A DNA stretch of 64,000 nucleotides from an uncultured Psychrobacter sp. (GTDB lineage Bacteria; Pseudomonadota; Gammaproteobacteria; Pseudomonadales; Moraxellaceae). Each line of letters begins with the position of its first letter. Position 1 is the stretch's first letter. The stretch spans positions 62,001 to 126,000 of the forward strand of contig NZ_CANMAH010000005.1 of assembly GCF_947495825.1 (NCBI RefSeq), read 5' to 3'. The notes under the pieces are model-generated. The model saw nothing but the letters and a program-made list of their open reading frames with translations. It searched no databases and had not been told where the DNA came from. Both the position numbers and the translations under genes were made by a program. Shown piece by piece: positions 1 to 8,632 of the stretch.

Positions 1-417
1 AGTGACTTAACTCACCTAAGCTATGCCAATAACGCACGCGGCATCCAAAACGTCTTTAATGGCAGCTATAAGACTGTCGCTGGCAAGACCATCGGTGGCT
101 ACGGTGTCAAAAACTATCTGATCGATAGTGGTCATCAAGAAGCGGCTGACAAGCTGACTGCTGACTTTAAAAAGGTCGAAGACGCTTTTAATGTCATCGT
201 AGAAAAAGGCGAAAAAGAAGGCATCAAGGTCGATCAAATGATTGCAACAGTCGGTCAAGCGAGCAAGCATGACATCTCAGCAGAAGAGCAAAACAAACGC
301 CGCGGCTGGATCGAGGCGGGTATCACAAGTCTGCAAGCGCTGACAGATGGTATCGAAAATGCGGCAAAAGCAGTCGGTATCGATAACTTAGATGCGGACG
401 CTGGCTCACAGTTTTAA
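1..417 (+). CDS. Imelysin-family iron-regulated periplasmic protein (C-terminal part)
   Basis: The reading frame is open from base 1 to a TAA at 415-417, giving the last 138 residues; the start lies outside the window. The all-helical sequence, with a Gly-rich turn (KTIGGYGVKNYL) and a C-terminal TSLQALTDGIENAAKAVGI helix, resembles the C-terminal half of IrpA/imelysin (M75) proteins, which are periplasmic and linked to iron or haem handling. The next three genes on the same strand are a di-haem lipoprotein, a second imelysin-like lipoprotein and a DUF1513 protein. This is the order in which these families usually occur, and it supports the call. The GxHxxE motif would be upstream and cannot be checked. 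Confidence 0.75.
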   Translation, partial: SDLTHLSYANNARGIQNVFNGSYKTVAGKTIGGYGVKNYLIDSGHQEAADKLTADFKKVEDAFNVIVEKGEKEGIKVDQMIATVGQASKHDISAEEQNKRRGWIEAGITSLQALTDGIENAAKAVGIDNLDADAGSQF

Positions 418-529
418 GCGATTAACTTCTCTCACTTAGAATAATTTAATGATGTCAGCAATGTCTTACAAGTCATGAAAAGCTGATGGAAGATATGTTT
501 GTAAAAGGACAAGTTATATATAATACATG

Positions 530-560
530 CGTTGTTAACGACAGTTAGCAACGTATTTTT
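530..560 (+). terminator. Probable terminator or attenuator after the first imelysin gene
   Basis: A 10-bp stem (530-539 with 544-553, one wobble) with a GACA loop is followed by TATTTTT. It lies in the 272-bp gap between the first imelysin gene and the di-haem gene, so it may separate them or only reduce read-through. Confidence 0.5.
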
Positions 561-689
561 ACGTGCAATAAAATAGGTCAGACGTTAATTTATAGCGTCG
601 ATGTATTTTTATACCGTTATATTAATAAGAAAAAATACTGTTATAGCCAGCCATTTTAATGGTTCTACTCTAGAACTAAGGCAACTCCT

Positions 690-2351
690 ATGAGCGTCAT
701 TCATACCAAGTCCTCTGATTTCCCTTTCTTTTCTTCAAGCTTACAAGGTACATCGTTTAAACTTGCGCTTACCATCGTAGGTGCAATCGCCATCAGCGCT
801 TGTCAGCCCACGGATAGCACGTCAGACAGCGCATCGACCAATAAAAACACCAATGACACTGCCGTTGCAAGTGGCGAAGGCGCGTCCGCTTTGACGCCCA
901 AACGTACGCAAACCGTGGAATCGCTGGCTGGCGTGCCGATGCAGCAGCTGGTGACATTTGACCCGCAAGAGATCAAACAAGGCGGTGACACGGGCATTAG
1001 CATCACAAGTAGCGAGAGTTACTCCAAACCCTCATCCAATCTGTCGGCCTCGCGTAAAGGCAGTTTTTTTATTGGTAATGCGTTTTTTCGTCAGCCGTGG
1101 GTGGTCGCACCTGCCAGTACCGATAGCCGTGATGGTCTTGGAGCATTGTTTAACGTCGCGGCTTGTCAGTCTTGCCATATCAAAGATGGCCGTGGCCACG
1201 CACCGATGAGTAGTGAGGACGATGCCGACAGCTTGCTGATTCGTTTGGCGATGCCAGCGACCACCGATGAGGAGCGAGCGCAACTGCAAAACTCACTAAT
1301 CGAAAAAGTCGTGCATCCGATGTATGGTGGTCAGCTACAAGATCGCGGTATTCAGGGCGTGCCTGCTGAAGCAAGAATCGCGGTACAGTGGACAGACAAG
1401 CCCGTCACTTTCGCTGATGGTCACGTCGAAACCCTGCGCGCGCCCACCTTTCATCTGACTAGCCCAGGCTATGGTGCGTTTGATGACGAGATGATGGTAT
1501 CGCCGCGCGTGGCCTTGCCGATGATTGGGCTTGGACTGTTGGAGCAAATACCCGATGACGATATCAAAAAACAAGCCGTCGATAATGACAGCGCTGATAT
1601 CAGTGGTAAGTTTAACTGGGTCATGGATCCACAGACGGGCAAAACCGCGTTGGGACGCTTTGGCTGGAAAGCAGGACAAACCAAGCTTTTGACACAAAAC
1701 CAAAGTGCCTTTAATGAAGACATGGGGCTGACCTCAAACATTCGTCCTCATGAGTCCTGCATGCCTGCGCAAACGGCGTGTGTCAATGCAACCACGGGCG
1801 CTGATGAGCAAGGCGGTGGTAAGCCACCTGTGGAGGTCAATGACGAGGTGGCCAAGTTTGTGGAGTTTTATACGCGCAATCTGGCCGTCCCGCATCGCCG
1901 TAATGCCGAGGATAAGCTGGTACTTGCTGGCAAAAAACGCTTTTATGATATGGGCTGCCAAAGCTGTCATACCCCGCGCTATCAGTTGCCAAAAACCGAC
2001 GATGACCATCTTGAGCAGCACGGACAAGTGATTTATCCTTATACTGATTTACTATTGCATGATATGGGCGACGAGCTTGCCGATCGGACGATCGCTGGTA
2101 AGCTGCCACCCAAAGATGCGCAAGTAGAGTTTTTGGCCAACTCTTATGAGTGGCGAACGCCAGCTTTATGGGGTATTGGTCTTGCCCAAACGGTCGATCC
2201 GCAAGCGACGTTTTTGCATGATGGGCGTGCTCGCACCTTGATGGAAGCAGTGCTATGGCACGGCGGCGAGGCCGAAAAACAAAAACAAAAAGTATTACAG
2301 TTAGACAAGCAAGGGCGGGCTGAATTGACAGCGTTCTTGCAGTCGCTATAA
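690..2351 (+). CDS. Di-haem oxidoreductase-family lipoprotein (DUF1111, two CxxCH)
   Basis: This 553-residue protein has a signal peptide ending in a lipobox-like AISAC (Cys38), so it is probably lipid-anchored in the periplasm. Two c-type haem motifs are visible: C159-QS-C162-H and C423-QS-C426-H. They sit in the typical DUF1111 pattern, with a downstream FLHDGRARTLMEAVLWHGGEA segment resembling the C-terminal region of MauG-like and di-haem cytochrome c peroxidases. The family (COG3488) has been called a thiol oxidoreductase, but its reaction is not established. AAGG at about 8 bases before the ATG supports the start. It sits between two imelysin-type genes, so a role in periplasmic iron, copper or haem redox handling is an inference. 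Confidence 0.88.
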   Translation: MSVIHTKSSDFPFFSSSLQGTSFKLALTIVGAIAISACQPTDSTSDSASTNKNTNDTAVASGEGASALTPKRTQTVESLAGVPMQQLVTFDPQEIKQGGDTGISITSSESYSKPSSNLSASRKGSFFIGNAFFRQPWVVAPASTDSRDGLGALFNVAACQSCHIKDGRGHAPMSSEDDADSLLIRLAMPATTDEERAQLQNSLIEKVVHPMYGGQLQDRGIQGVPAEARIAVQWTDKPVTFADGHVETLRAPTFHLTSPGYGAFDDEMMVSPRVALPMIGLGLLEQIPDDDIKKQAVDNDSADISGKFNWVMDPQTGKTALGRFGWKAGQTKLLTQNQSAFNEDMGLTSNIRPHESCMPAQTACVNATTGADEQGGGKPPVEVNDEVAKFVEFYTRNLAVPHRRNAEDKLVLAGKKRFYDMGCQSCHTPRYQLPKTDDDHLEQHGQVIYPYTDLLLHDMGDELADRTIAGKLPPKDAQVEFLANSYEWRTPALWGIGLAQTVDPQATFLHDGRARTLMEAVLWHGGEAEKQKQKVLQLDKQGRAELTAFLQSL

Positions 2352-2446
2352 ATTGCGTGACAAAAGGCTTGTGGGCAAAGGATACGCTCTTAGCAAATGA
2401 CCAATAAACAATTGATAAAATCACTCATATAAATACCGAGAAACCT

Positions 2447-3595
2447 ATGAAAATAAACCCTGCTGTAGCAATGGCACTGTCTGCTTTGAGTGCGGGCCTG
2501 CTGATCAGCTGCGTCAAACCTGCAGATGAAAACAAAGCGCCAAACTCTGAGGGTCAAGAAGTCGCGCAAGATAGAGCCGCTACGCCGTCTGTAGATGATA
2601 AAAACAACAGTACAGAGCGTATCGCTGCTGTCGATATCAGCGCTGAGACAGAAAAGACCTATCTGGCCCATGTGGCAGATGATCTCGTCATTCCTGCCTA
2701 TGCCGATGCAGCGCGTCAAAGTGAGCTACTGCATGAGCTGGCACAAAAGCACTGCCAGTCAGGCGCCGTCAGCGGTGATGAGCTGCAAACGCTACGGGAT
2801 CAGTGGCTGTTGCTGGCACAAGCGTGGGCGCGCGCTGAGATGATCAACTTTGGGCCTGCCACCGCTAGCATGAGCAACCTATATATCAACTACTATCCTG
2901 ATGAGCGCGGGCTGGTGCATAGCGGTGTGGCTGATTTGATCGCAGCCAATCCAAAGCTCACCGCAGAGCAGCTCGCTGATGAGAGTGCTATCGTACAAGG
3001 GGTGCCAGGACTAGAAGAAGCTCTGTACGCCAATGATAGCTTGGATGCGGGGCAGTGTGCTTATGTGATAAGCGCCAGTGACGCCTTGAGTACGCGCCTA
3101 CAAAACATCGAAAAAGACTGGCAAAAAAACGCGACAACGCTGTTGGCGATTGATAAAACAGCTGATAGCGATCAGGGCCTAAACCAATGGTTCAATTCGT
3201 TATTGTCGTTGGTTGAGACCATGAAATCTAACGCCATTGACCAGCCTTTGGGATTGACCGGCAAAGCCAAAGGTCATGTGCCAGCCGCCACCGCTGGCCA
3301 AAGCCGCGCCATTATCAATGCCAAATTAGCCACGTTAAATGAGGCGCTGACCGACCCTGTCCTGACGGCTATCCTCGGCAGCAATAATGAAAACAACGTC
3401 GCTGATACGCTATCGTCTGCCTTAGCAGATGCCACCACGCTATTGGCGCAGATGCCAGAAGATATCACCACGGCTGATAAAGCAACGCAGCAAGAATTGT
3501 ATGACCATCTGACCACCATTACCCGTATTATTAAGCGCCAGCTGATACCGGCACTCGGTATCCGTGTAGGCTTTAATAGTACCGATGGCGATTAA
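2447..3595 (+). CDS. Imelysin-like periplasmic lipoprotein (COG3489 type)
   Basis: A 382-residue protein with a short signal peptide and lipobox LLISC (Cys22), followed by a low-complexity linker to about residue 60 and a long all-helical domain. It matches the second, 'predicted periplasmic lipoprotein' branch of the imelysin superfamily. The GxHxxE metal-site motif of insulin-cleaving imelysins appears here as G185-V-P187-G-L-E190, so the His is Pro while the Gly and Glu are kept. A protease activity is therefore doubtful; a binding or partner role for the upstream di-haem protein is more likely (inference). It starts 95 bp after that gene and ends 3 bp before the next start, so it is probably in the same operon. 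Confidence 0.82.
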   Translation: MKINPAVAMALSALSAGLLISCVKPADENKAPNSEGQEVAQDRAATPSVDDKNNSTERIAAVDISAETEKTYLAHVADDLVIPAYADAARQSELLHELAQKHCQSGAVSGDELQTLRDQWLLLAQAWARAEMINFGPATASMSNLYINYYPDERGLVHSGVADLIAANPKLTAEQLADESAIVQGVPGLEEALYANDSLDAGQCAYVISASDALSTRLQNIEKDWQKNATTLLAIDKTADSDQGLNQWFNSLLSLVETMKSNAIDQPLGLTGKAKGHVPAATAGQSRAIINAKLATLNEALTDPVLTAILGSNNENNVADTLSSALADATTLLAQMPEDITTADKATQQELYDHLTTITRIIKRQLIPALGIRVGFNSTDGD

Positions 3596-3598
3596 ATA

Positions 3599-5182
3599 AT
3601 GCGTAAGCGTAACGACGATACCCATACCCGAGCTTTACTATCGAAAGATAGCAACCAGTCTCGCCACGAGCGACTGACGTCCGCTGTCACGACGACGCTC
3701 GCTAGCGTCACAGGTACGGCGGCGCTGGTCGCTGTCCATCATCATTATCGTAAACGCCGGCAGCCCGATGCAAGCTTGCAAGATTACGTGATCGGTGTCC
3801 GCGCGCAGTGGCAGACATGGCAGTTGAGCAGTAGCTCAGAGCCACAGCCGTCGGAGCCGCCTAAGTGGTCAAAGCTAGCACGCTTTCGCCATGCTTGCCA
3901 GCAGGCGGCGGTGACATGGCAGCGAGCCTATCAGCAGCCTTATTCAGATAACACTGATAATAACGTTATATCTGATTTGGCTGCTGTGCATACCACCACC
4001 ATGATGGCACGCCCCGTGTGCTGGGTGAGTGGGGTGGCGTCTATGCCAAAAAATCTCACTGTCACTGACCACACTGATGGCCAGTCTGACAATGACTTTG
4101 GCGTCGTCGGTATAGACGCTGATAGACAGATCGTTTGGCAGACCACCATGCCTGAGCGTGTCCATGATATCGTCGTACAGCCGCCTGTCGATGGAGTGTT
4201 TGATACAGATACCCAGTACGATATGCAATACCATAAAAGCAATCATCAGTCGCACCGCGATGTTGTGGTGATGGGGCGTCGCCCGAGTGAGAGGTTTTGG
4301 GTGCTTGATACTGCCACAGGGCAGGTCAAGACAGCTATTCAAGCGACAAACCATCGACATTTTTATGGTCATGCCTGCTATAGCTTAGATGCCCAGCGTT
4401 TGTATGTAACCGAAAACGATACGGTGAGCCTCGATGGCAAAATCGGTGTCTATGATGCGACTGATGACTATAAAAAAATCGCAGAATTTGATGCTTTTGG
4501 TATCGGCCCACATGAGCTGGTCATGCATCCTGATGGCGACACACTGGTGATCGCCAATGGTGGTATCAAAACCGAGCGCGCCTCTCGCGAAGAGCTAAAT
4601 CTCGATAGCATGCGCCCGTCATTGGTGTATCTCAATCGTCATACGGGCGCGTTGCTGGAGCAGGTCGTCCCAGCGCACAACCAGATGAGCGTGCGCCATC
4701 TCGCCATGCACGATGATGGCTCGGTGATGATTGGTATTCAGTTTCAAGGAGATAAGCATATCAATGTGCCTTTGGTATTGACGCATCAGCGCGGCGAAGC
4801 TGACTTCGAGCCACTCATCATGCCTAATGATGAGTGGCAGCGCTTTCATCAGTATATCGCTAGCGTCGCCGTCGATAGTGTGCATGATTTACTATGCGTC
4901 ACCACCCCGATTGGCGGCTGTGCAGTGATTTATGATCTAAATACGCGGCAGTTGATTGATGATGTCAGTTTGCCAGATTGTGCGGGCGCGTCGGTGTTGG
5001 CTGATGAGAAAAAAGCAGGCTTTATCGTGAGTGATGGGCAAGGGCAGCTAACGACATTAGAGGTGAAGTCGGCACCGACAGCAGCGTCAGCCGCCAGCAC
5101 ATCGCTAGATACCGCTTGGCAAGTGAAGAGCGACAGCAAGTGGCATAAAATGTCTTTTGACAATCATTTGCAAGCGCTGTAA
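3599..5182 (+). CDS. DUF1513 (COG3490) beta-propeller-like protein
   Basis: The ATG lies 3 bases after the stop of the imelysin-like gene, indicating translational coupling. The 527-residue product has an N-terminal hydrophobic stretch (about residues 28-45) that could export it, then repeating beta-rich segments such as GRRPSERFWVLDTATG, GHACYSLDAQRLYVTEND, GPHELVMHPDGDTLVIANGG and SVRHLAMHDDGSVMIG. These fit a seven-bladed beta-propeller of the DUF1513 family. No catalytic residues are known for the family. It usually closes the imelysin/di-haem operon, as here. It is longer than most members because of an extended N-terminal region and an insertion around residues 115-215. Confidence 0.85.
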   Translation: MRKRNDDTHTRALLSKDSNQSRHERLTSAVTTTLASVTGTAALVAVHHHYRKRRQPDASLQDYVIGVRAQWQTWQLSSSSEPQPSEPPKWSKLARFRHACQQAAVTWQRAYQQPYSDNTDNNVISDLAAVHTTTMMARPVCWVSGVASMPKNLTVTDHTDGQSDNDFGVVGIDADRQIVWQTTMPERVHDIVVQPPVDGVFDTDTQYDMQYHKSNHQSHRDVVVMGRRPSERFWVLDTATGQVKTAIQATNHRHFYGHACYSLDAQRLYVTENDTVSLDGKIGVYDATDDYKKIAEFDAFGIGPHELVMHPDGDTLVIANGGIKTERASREELNLDSMRPSLVYLNRHTGALLEQVVPAHNQMSVRHLAMHDDGSVMIGIQFQGDKHINVPLVLTHQRGEADFEPLIMPNDEWQRFHQYIASVAVDSVHDLLCVTTPIGGCAVIYDLNTRQLIDDVSLPDCAGASVLADEKKAGFIVSDGQGQLTTLEVKSAPTAASAASTSLDTAWQVKSDSKWHKMSFDNHLQAL

Positions 5183-5244
5183 CGGCGATAAGTGCTAAAT
5201 AATAAAGCAAGAATGTAAGGAGACACGCCATCAGTTTACATGCG

Positions 5245-5871
5245 GTGAGACAACATCTTGCGCAGGCAGGAATAGAGCTGCAAGTCCATAAAAAACGCGT
5301 CAAAAACATCAATTTTCGCTTAAAGCCGTACACCTTGATGGTCTCCGCACCGGCTTTTATCAGTACCGTGCAAATCGAGAAAGCCATTGCCAAGCGTGTG
5401 TCTTGGGCAATCGACAATCACGCACAGGTCTTAGAGCAGCACCAGCGTAAACACCGTCCTTTAGCGGACTCTTCAACTACCGACAGTCCTATGCTGTTAT
5501 GGGGGATTGAGCAATCCCTGACCCTCAGCCATGATAAAAAACTGACCTATTACCGTGAGCAGCTTGCGGCTATCATGCCGTTATTGTTTGACAAATGGCA
5601 ACCTGTGGTCGGTGCCTATGCCAATGAGATACGCCTAAAAAAGATGCACACGCGCTGGGGCAGCTGCAACACGCGCGCGCGTCGTATTTGGCTGTCTGTA
5701 TATCTGCCTGCCTATCCGCTTGAATGCACCGAATATGTCATCGTCCATGAGCTGTGCCACCTGCATCATGCCAACCATAGCCATGAGTTTTGGCAAACGG
5801 TGGCGACCGCGATGCCAGATTATCGGTATTGGCACGATATGCTGGCAGGCAAGACAGGGCAGTTGGATTAA
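5245..5871 (+). CDS. YgjP-like M48-type metallopeptidase domain protein (DUF45/SprT-like)
   Basis: The frame encodes 208 residues from GTG 5245. The zinc site is H168-E-L-C-H172 with His178 in the typical HLHHANHSHEFW context, and the RWGSCN motif (138-142) upstream matches YgjP/WTX-type predicted metal-dependent hydrolases. The physiological substrate is unknown. Start choice is uncertain: the good Shine-Dalgarno AAGGAG (5217-5222) is 22 bases from the GTG but only 7 bases from an in-frame ATC at 5230, so translation may begin at ATC, giving 213 residues. It follows the DUF1513 gene by about 60 bp and may be co-transcribed. Confidence 0.85.
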   Translation: MRQHLAQAGIELQVHKKRVKNINFRLKPYTLMVSAPAFISTVQIEKAIAKRVSWAIDNHAQVLEQHQRKHRPLADSSTTDSPMLLWGIEQSLTLSHDKKLTYYREQLAAIMPLLFDKWQPVVGAYANEIRLKKMHTRWGSCNTRARRIWLSVYLPAYPLECTEYVIVHELCHLHHANHSHEFWQTVATAMPDYRYWHDMLAGKTGQLD

Positions 5872-6127
5872 GAATGGTATGGTCAATCCCATATAAAAAC
5901 GATACAGCTATGCCAGCGTGCTACTGGTATAAATTTTCCTTGCGTGCTGCGAACCTAGAGGCTGCGCAACCTACATTTAAAAACAGCATCCCAGTAGAGC
6001 TATGTTCTTTTTAAAGTGGAGCGACTATGTCAATAATAACGCCAAGTAACCTATATAATACTGATATGATAATCTATAACAGTACAAAACGTATTATTTA
6101 AAATAAGAAATTAAGGATAAACATAAT

Positions 6128-6730
6128 ATGGAAAATGTCAGTCAATCCGAGTTTTGGCAGCAGCGCTACGAGCAAGACAGTATCGGTTGGGATATGGGAC
6201 AAGTGTCGCCACCGCTCAAAGCCTATATAGATCAGTTGCCTGAATCTGCTAAGGCGCAGGCTATTTTGGTGCCAGGAGCGGGGAATGCTTACGAGGTAGG
6301 CTATTTGTATGAGCAAGGCTTTACTAACGTGACATTGGTGGACTTTGCTCCAGCGCCCATCAATGACTTTGCCGAGCGCTATCCTGACTTTCCATCTGAG
6401 CATTTAGTTTGTGCCGACTTTTTTGAGTTATCGCCTACGCAGTATCAGTTTGATTGGGTACTTGAGCAGACGTTTTTTTGTGCCATTGACCCTTCACGCC
6501 GCGATGATTATGTCAGAAAAATGGCCTCACTGCTCAAACCCCAAGGTAAGCTGGTTGGCGTGTTGTTCGATGTCGATTTTGGCCGTGATGAGCCGCCCTT
6601 TGGTGGTACAAAAGAAGCGTATCAGCAGCGTTTTGCCAGCCATTTTGATATCGATATTATGGAGCGCTGCTATAACTCACATCCGGCACGGCAAGGCAGC
6701 GAGCTGTTTATTAAGCTGCAAGCAAAGTAA
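6128..6730 (+). CDS. TPMT-family SAM-dependent methyltransferase
   Basis: A 200-residue cytosolic protein. The start FWQQRYEQDSIGWDMGQVSPPL is the N-terminal signature of thiopurine/chalcogen methyltransferase-like proteins, followed by the SAM-binding loop ILVPGAGNAYE (about 46-56), an acidic strand end at VTLVDFAP and the DWVLEQTFFCAI segment. The family methylates thiols, selenium or other small acceptors; the substrate here cannot be read from sequence. The ATG is preceded by AAGGA about 10 bases upstream. It converges with the HD-domain gene downstream and the two overlap by 20 bp at their 3' ends. Confidence 0.85.
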   Translation: MENVSQSEFWQQRYEQDSIGWDMGQVSPPLKAYIDQLPESAKAQAILVPGAGNAYEVGYLYEQGFTNVTLVDFAPAPINDFAERYPDFPSEHLVCADFFELSPTQYQFDWVLEQTFFCAIDPSRRDDYVRKMASLLKPQGKLVGVLFDVDFGRDEPPFGGTKEAYQQRFASHFDIDIMERCYNSHPARQGSELFIKLQAK

Positions 6731-7379
6731 GCTCACGTTGGATATTTGCTTGCGCTGGCGTCTCAAGCCGCTCATAGTAATAATGAGTTAGATAAAGCGT
6801 TGGATGTGCCAATAGTTTGTTTAATACTGCCATTCGTCCTGTACGATATTCGGCTAATGGCACATGGCTATACTCTTGGCGCACCGCTTGCGCATAGCGC
6901 TCGTACTGTGGCCAAGGCGCAGCCAAAATGCTTAAATCCATATCCAACAGATAAGCGGCATCACTGATTTTGTCAGGGTCGGATAGTCCCGTAAGTTGAT
7001 GGTTAGCAGTCATCATGATCAGCGCATAGAGATGCTCGCACTGCTCAGCGCAAAGATACGGGCGTAACGTCTCTGCTGCGTACTCGGCGCTTTTTTGCTC
7101 ATTGTCTGTACGCAGCGGGTCATATATCACATCATGATAAAACAGGGCTAATGCGACAATATGAGGATCGTTAAGCTTGTGCTTGATTTGCTCAAACTCT
7201 CCAAACAATTGCTGCAGGTGGCGTAAGGTATGATAAGCGCGTGTCGTTTCGTTATAGCGAGCAGCGATATCTTGCCACAGCGCATGGCCTGTCGCCGGCT
7301 TGTTATCGCTATTTATCGCAGATAAGTGCCGGGCAAAATAATGACCAGAATTAAGGGTTATTTGTGGAAATTGGCTCAT
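6711..7379 (-). CDS. HD-domain predicted metal-dependent phosphohydrolase
   Basis: A 222-residue protein with the metal-binding pattern of HD hydrolases: His50 and His54 in YHTLRHL, then His82-Asp83 in ALFYHDVIYD, with further acidic residues in the following helices. This is the group sometimes mislabelled 'NMDA receptor subunit'. Related proteins are predicted to hydrolyse phosphate esters of nucleotides, but the substrate is unknown. The start has a good AGGTGAGGT just upstream of ATG 7379. It sits downstream of oxyR on the same strand with a 54-bp gap, so co-transcription is possible. Confidence 0.8.
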   Translation of the reverse strand: MSQFPQITLNSGHYFARHLSAINSDNKPATGHALWQDIAARYNETTRAYHTLRHLQQLFGEFEQIKHKLNDPHIVALALFYHDVIYDPLRTDNEQKSAEYAAETLRPYLCAEQCEHLYALIMMTANHQLTGLSDPDKISDAAYLLDMDLSILAAPWPQYERYAQAVRQEYSHVPLAEYRTGRMAVLNKLLAHPTLYLTHYYYERLETPAQANIQRELTLLAA

Positions 7380-7433
7380 ACCTCACCTAAGTTGTTTTGC
7401 TCATTACTGCTCATTACGGCTAAGTCTTGCAGC

Positions 7434-8342
7434 TTAGGACTTGTTTGCAGCATCTTCAAACGCCTGTTTAAACACTTTACCCAGCAAATTGACATCATCG
7501 ACCCGCGCATAGTTTAAGCGTGTGACAAAGGCAATATGACGATGCGGACCTGCCTCGGCAAGCGGTATCGCGACAGCATTGCGGTTTTGCAAATGCAGTT
7601 GATCTAGCGCCATCTCTGGCACCAGCGTCGTACCCATGTTGGCAAGTGCCATCTGAATTAAAGTGTTGAGACTGGCATCAGAAAAGCTCGATTTCATCTG
7701 TTCGCGATCGAAATGACAGACCGATAGCGTCTGATCGGTCAAGCAGTGACCTTCACCAAGGAGCATCAAATTGGCCGTCGCCAGCTCATCAGAGTTAATA
7801 CTATCAAGCTTGGCATGTATATCGTCTTTGGGGAATACCGCAAAAAAGTCCTCACTCCAAAACTCAAAACTGTGAAGCCCATCGACGGCATAAGGTAGGG
7901 CGATAATGGCAGTATCGATATGGCCGTAGCGTACCTGCTCGAGTAAGCGCTCGGTTTGCTGTTCGATGATGGTCATACGAAACTCAGGATAATGCTCTCG
8001 CAGCGCGGGCAGTACTTTAGGAAGCAAGTACGGCGCAATCGTTGGAATGATACCGACCGTCATCGGATAAGCAAGCGGGGTCTGATGGCTATGCGCGCGC
8101 GTGGTCAAATCACTGACTTCAGAAAACACCCGCTGGGCACGTGTCAAAATATCTTGCCCAATTGGGGTAATCAGGACCTGCTTATTATTACGCTCAAAAA
8201 TCTGCGTATCTAGCTGTTTTTCAAGCTCAGCGATACCGAGACTCAGCGCAGACTGTGAAATATTGCACTCTTCAGCAGCACGCTTAAAATGGCGATGTTT
8301 GGCGACGGCTAAGGCAAATTCAAGTTGACGTAAAGTAATCAT
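7434..8342 (-). CDS. oxyR: Hydrogen peroxide-sensing LysR-type regulator OxyR
   Basis: A 302-residue LysR protein: N-terminal winged helix-turn-helix (MITLRQLEFALAVAKHRHF, about 1-60) and a C-terminal sensing domain. The pair Cys200 and Cys209 in GEGHC-LTDQTLSVC-HF corresponds to the redox disulfide Cys199/Cys208 of E. coli OxyR, which separates it from ordinary LysR proteins. It is divergent from ahpC, a classic OxyR target, across 290 bp. GAGAGG lies 4 bases upstream of the ATG. Expected role: activation of ahpC, ahpF and perhaps its own promoter on peroxide exposure. Confidence 0.93.
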   Translation of the reverse strand: MITLRQLEFALAVAKHRHFKRAAEECNISQSALSLGIAELEKQLDTQIFERNNKQVLITPIGQDILTRAQRVFSEVSDLTTRAHSHQTPLAYPMTVGIIPTIAPYLLPKVLPALREHYPEFRMTIIEQQTERLLEQVRYGHIDTAIIALPYAVDGLHSFEFWSEDFFAVFPKDDIHAKLDSINSDELATANLMLLGEGHCLTDQTLSVCHFDREQMKSSFSDASLNTLIQMALANMGTTLVPEMALDQLHLQNRNAVAIPLAEAGPHRHIAFVTRLNYARVDDVNLLGKVFKQAFEDAANKS

Positions 8343-8632
8343 AAAACCTCTCTATTTATGGGCTTTTTAATGCTATCTTGTCAGATGATTGATGTAAGAT
8401 ACTTGCTTACTAACAGGCCAGCATGCACGCATACAGCACTGATGATAAAAACTAGAGATAATAGTTTAACAAGTTTAATAAAACAAAACATCACATTAAA
8501 AACTTTTAACTGGATTAACCATAAAATTCGGGTATAGTTTGTCATGTAGCCCAAAGAGTTAAAGGCTTAGTAAAAAAGGTCAAATACTTAATCAACAATT
8601 AACTTAATATTTAATCAAAAAAGGAGCCAATC
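8343..8632. promoter_or_regulatory. Divergent oxyR-ahpC regulatory region
   Basis: This 290-bp AT-rich gap carries the promoters of oxyR (minus) and ahpC (plus). A candidate ahpC -10 is TATAGT at 8533-8538, but I see no convincing -35 at normal spacing, as expected of an activator-dependent promoter. A strong Shine-Dalgarno AAAGGAG precedes the ahpC ATG. I could not place an OxyR site matching the spaced ATAG/CTAT consensus with confidence. Confidence 0.55.

Noticed and set aside
1335-2424. Long open frames on the minus strand inside the di-haem gene
   Set aside because: They lie opposite a well-supported CDS with haem motifs, lack ribosome binding sites and encode no recognisable domains.
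5905-6014. Short open frame and possible dispersed repeat between the YgjP and methyltransferase genes
   Set aside because: The text resembles intergenic repeats I associate with this genus, but no second copy is visible in the window, and no ribosome binding site or family supports a protein.
8343-8632. OxyR binding site in the oxyR-ahpC gap
   Set aside because: Expected on functional grounds, but no tetrad of ATAG/CTAT at 7-bp spacing could be found by eye, so no site is claimed.
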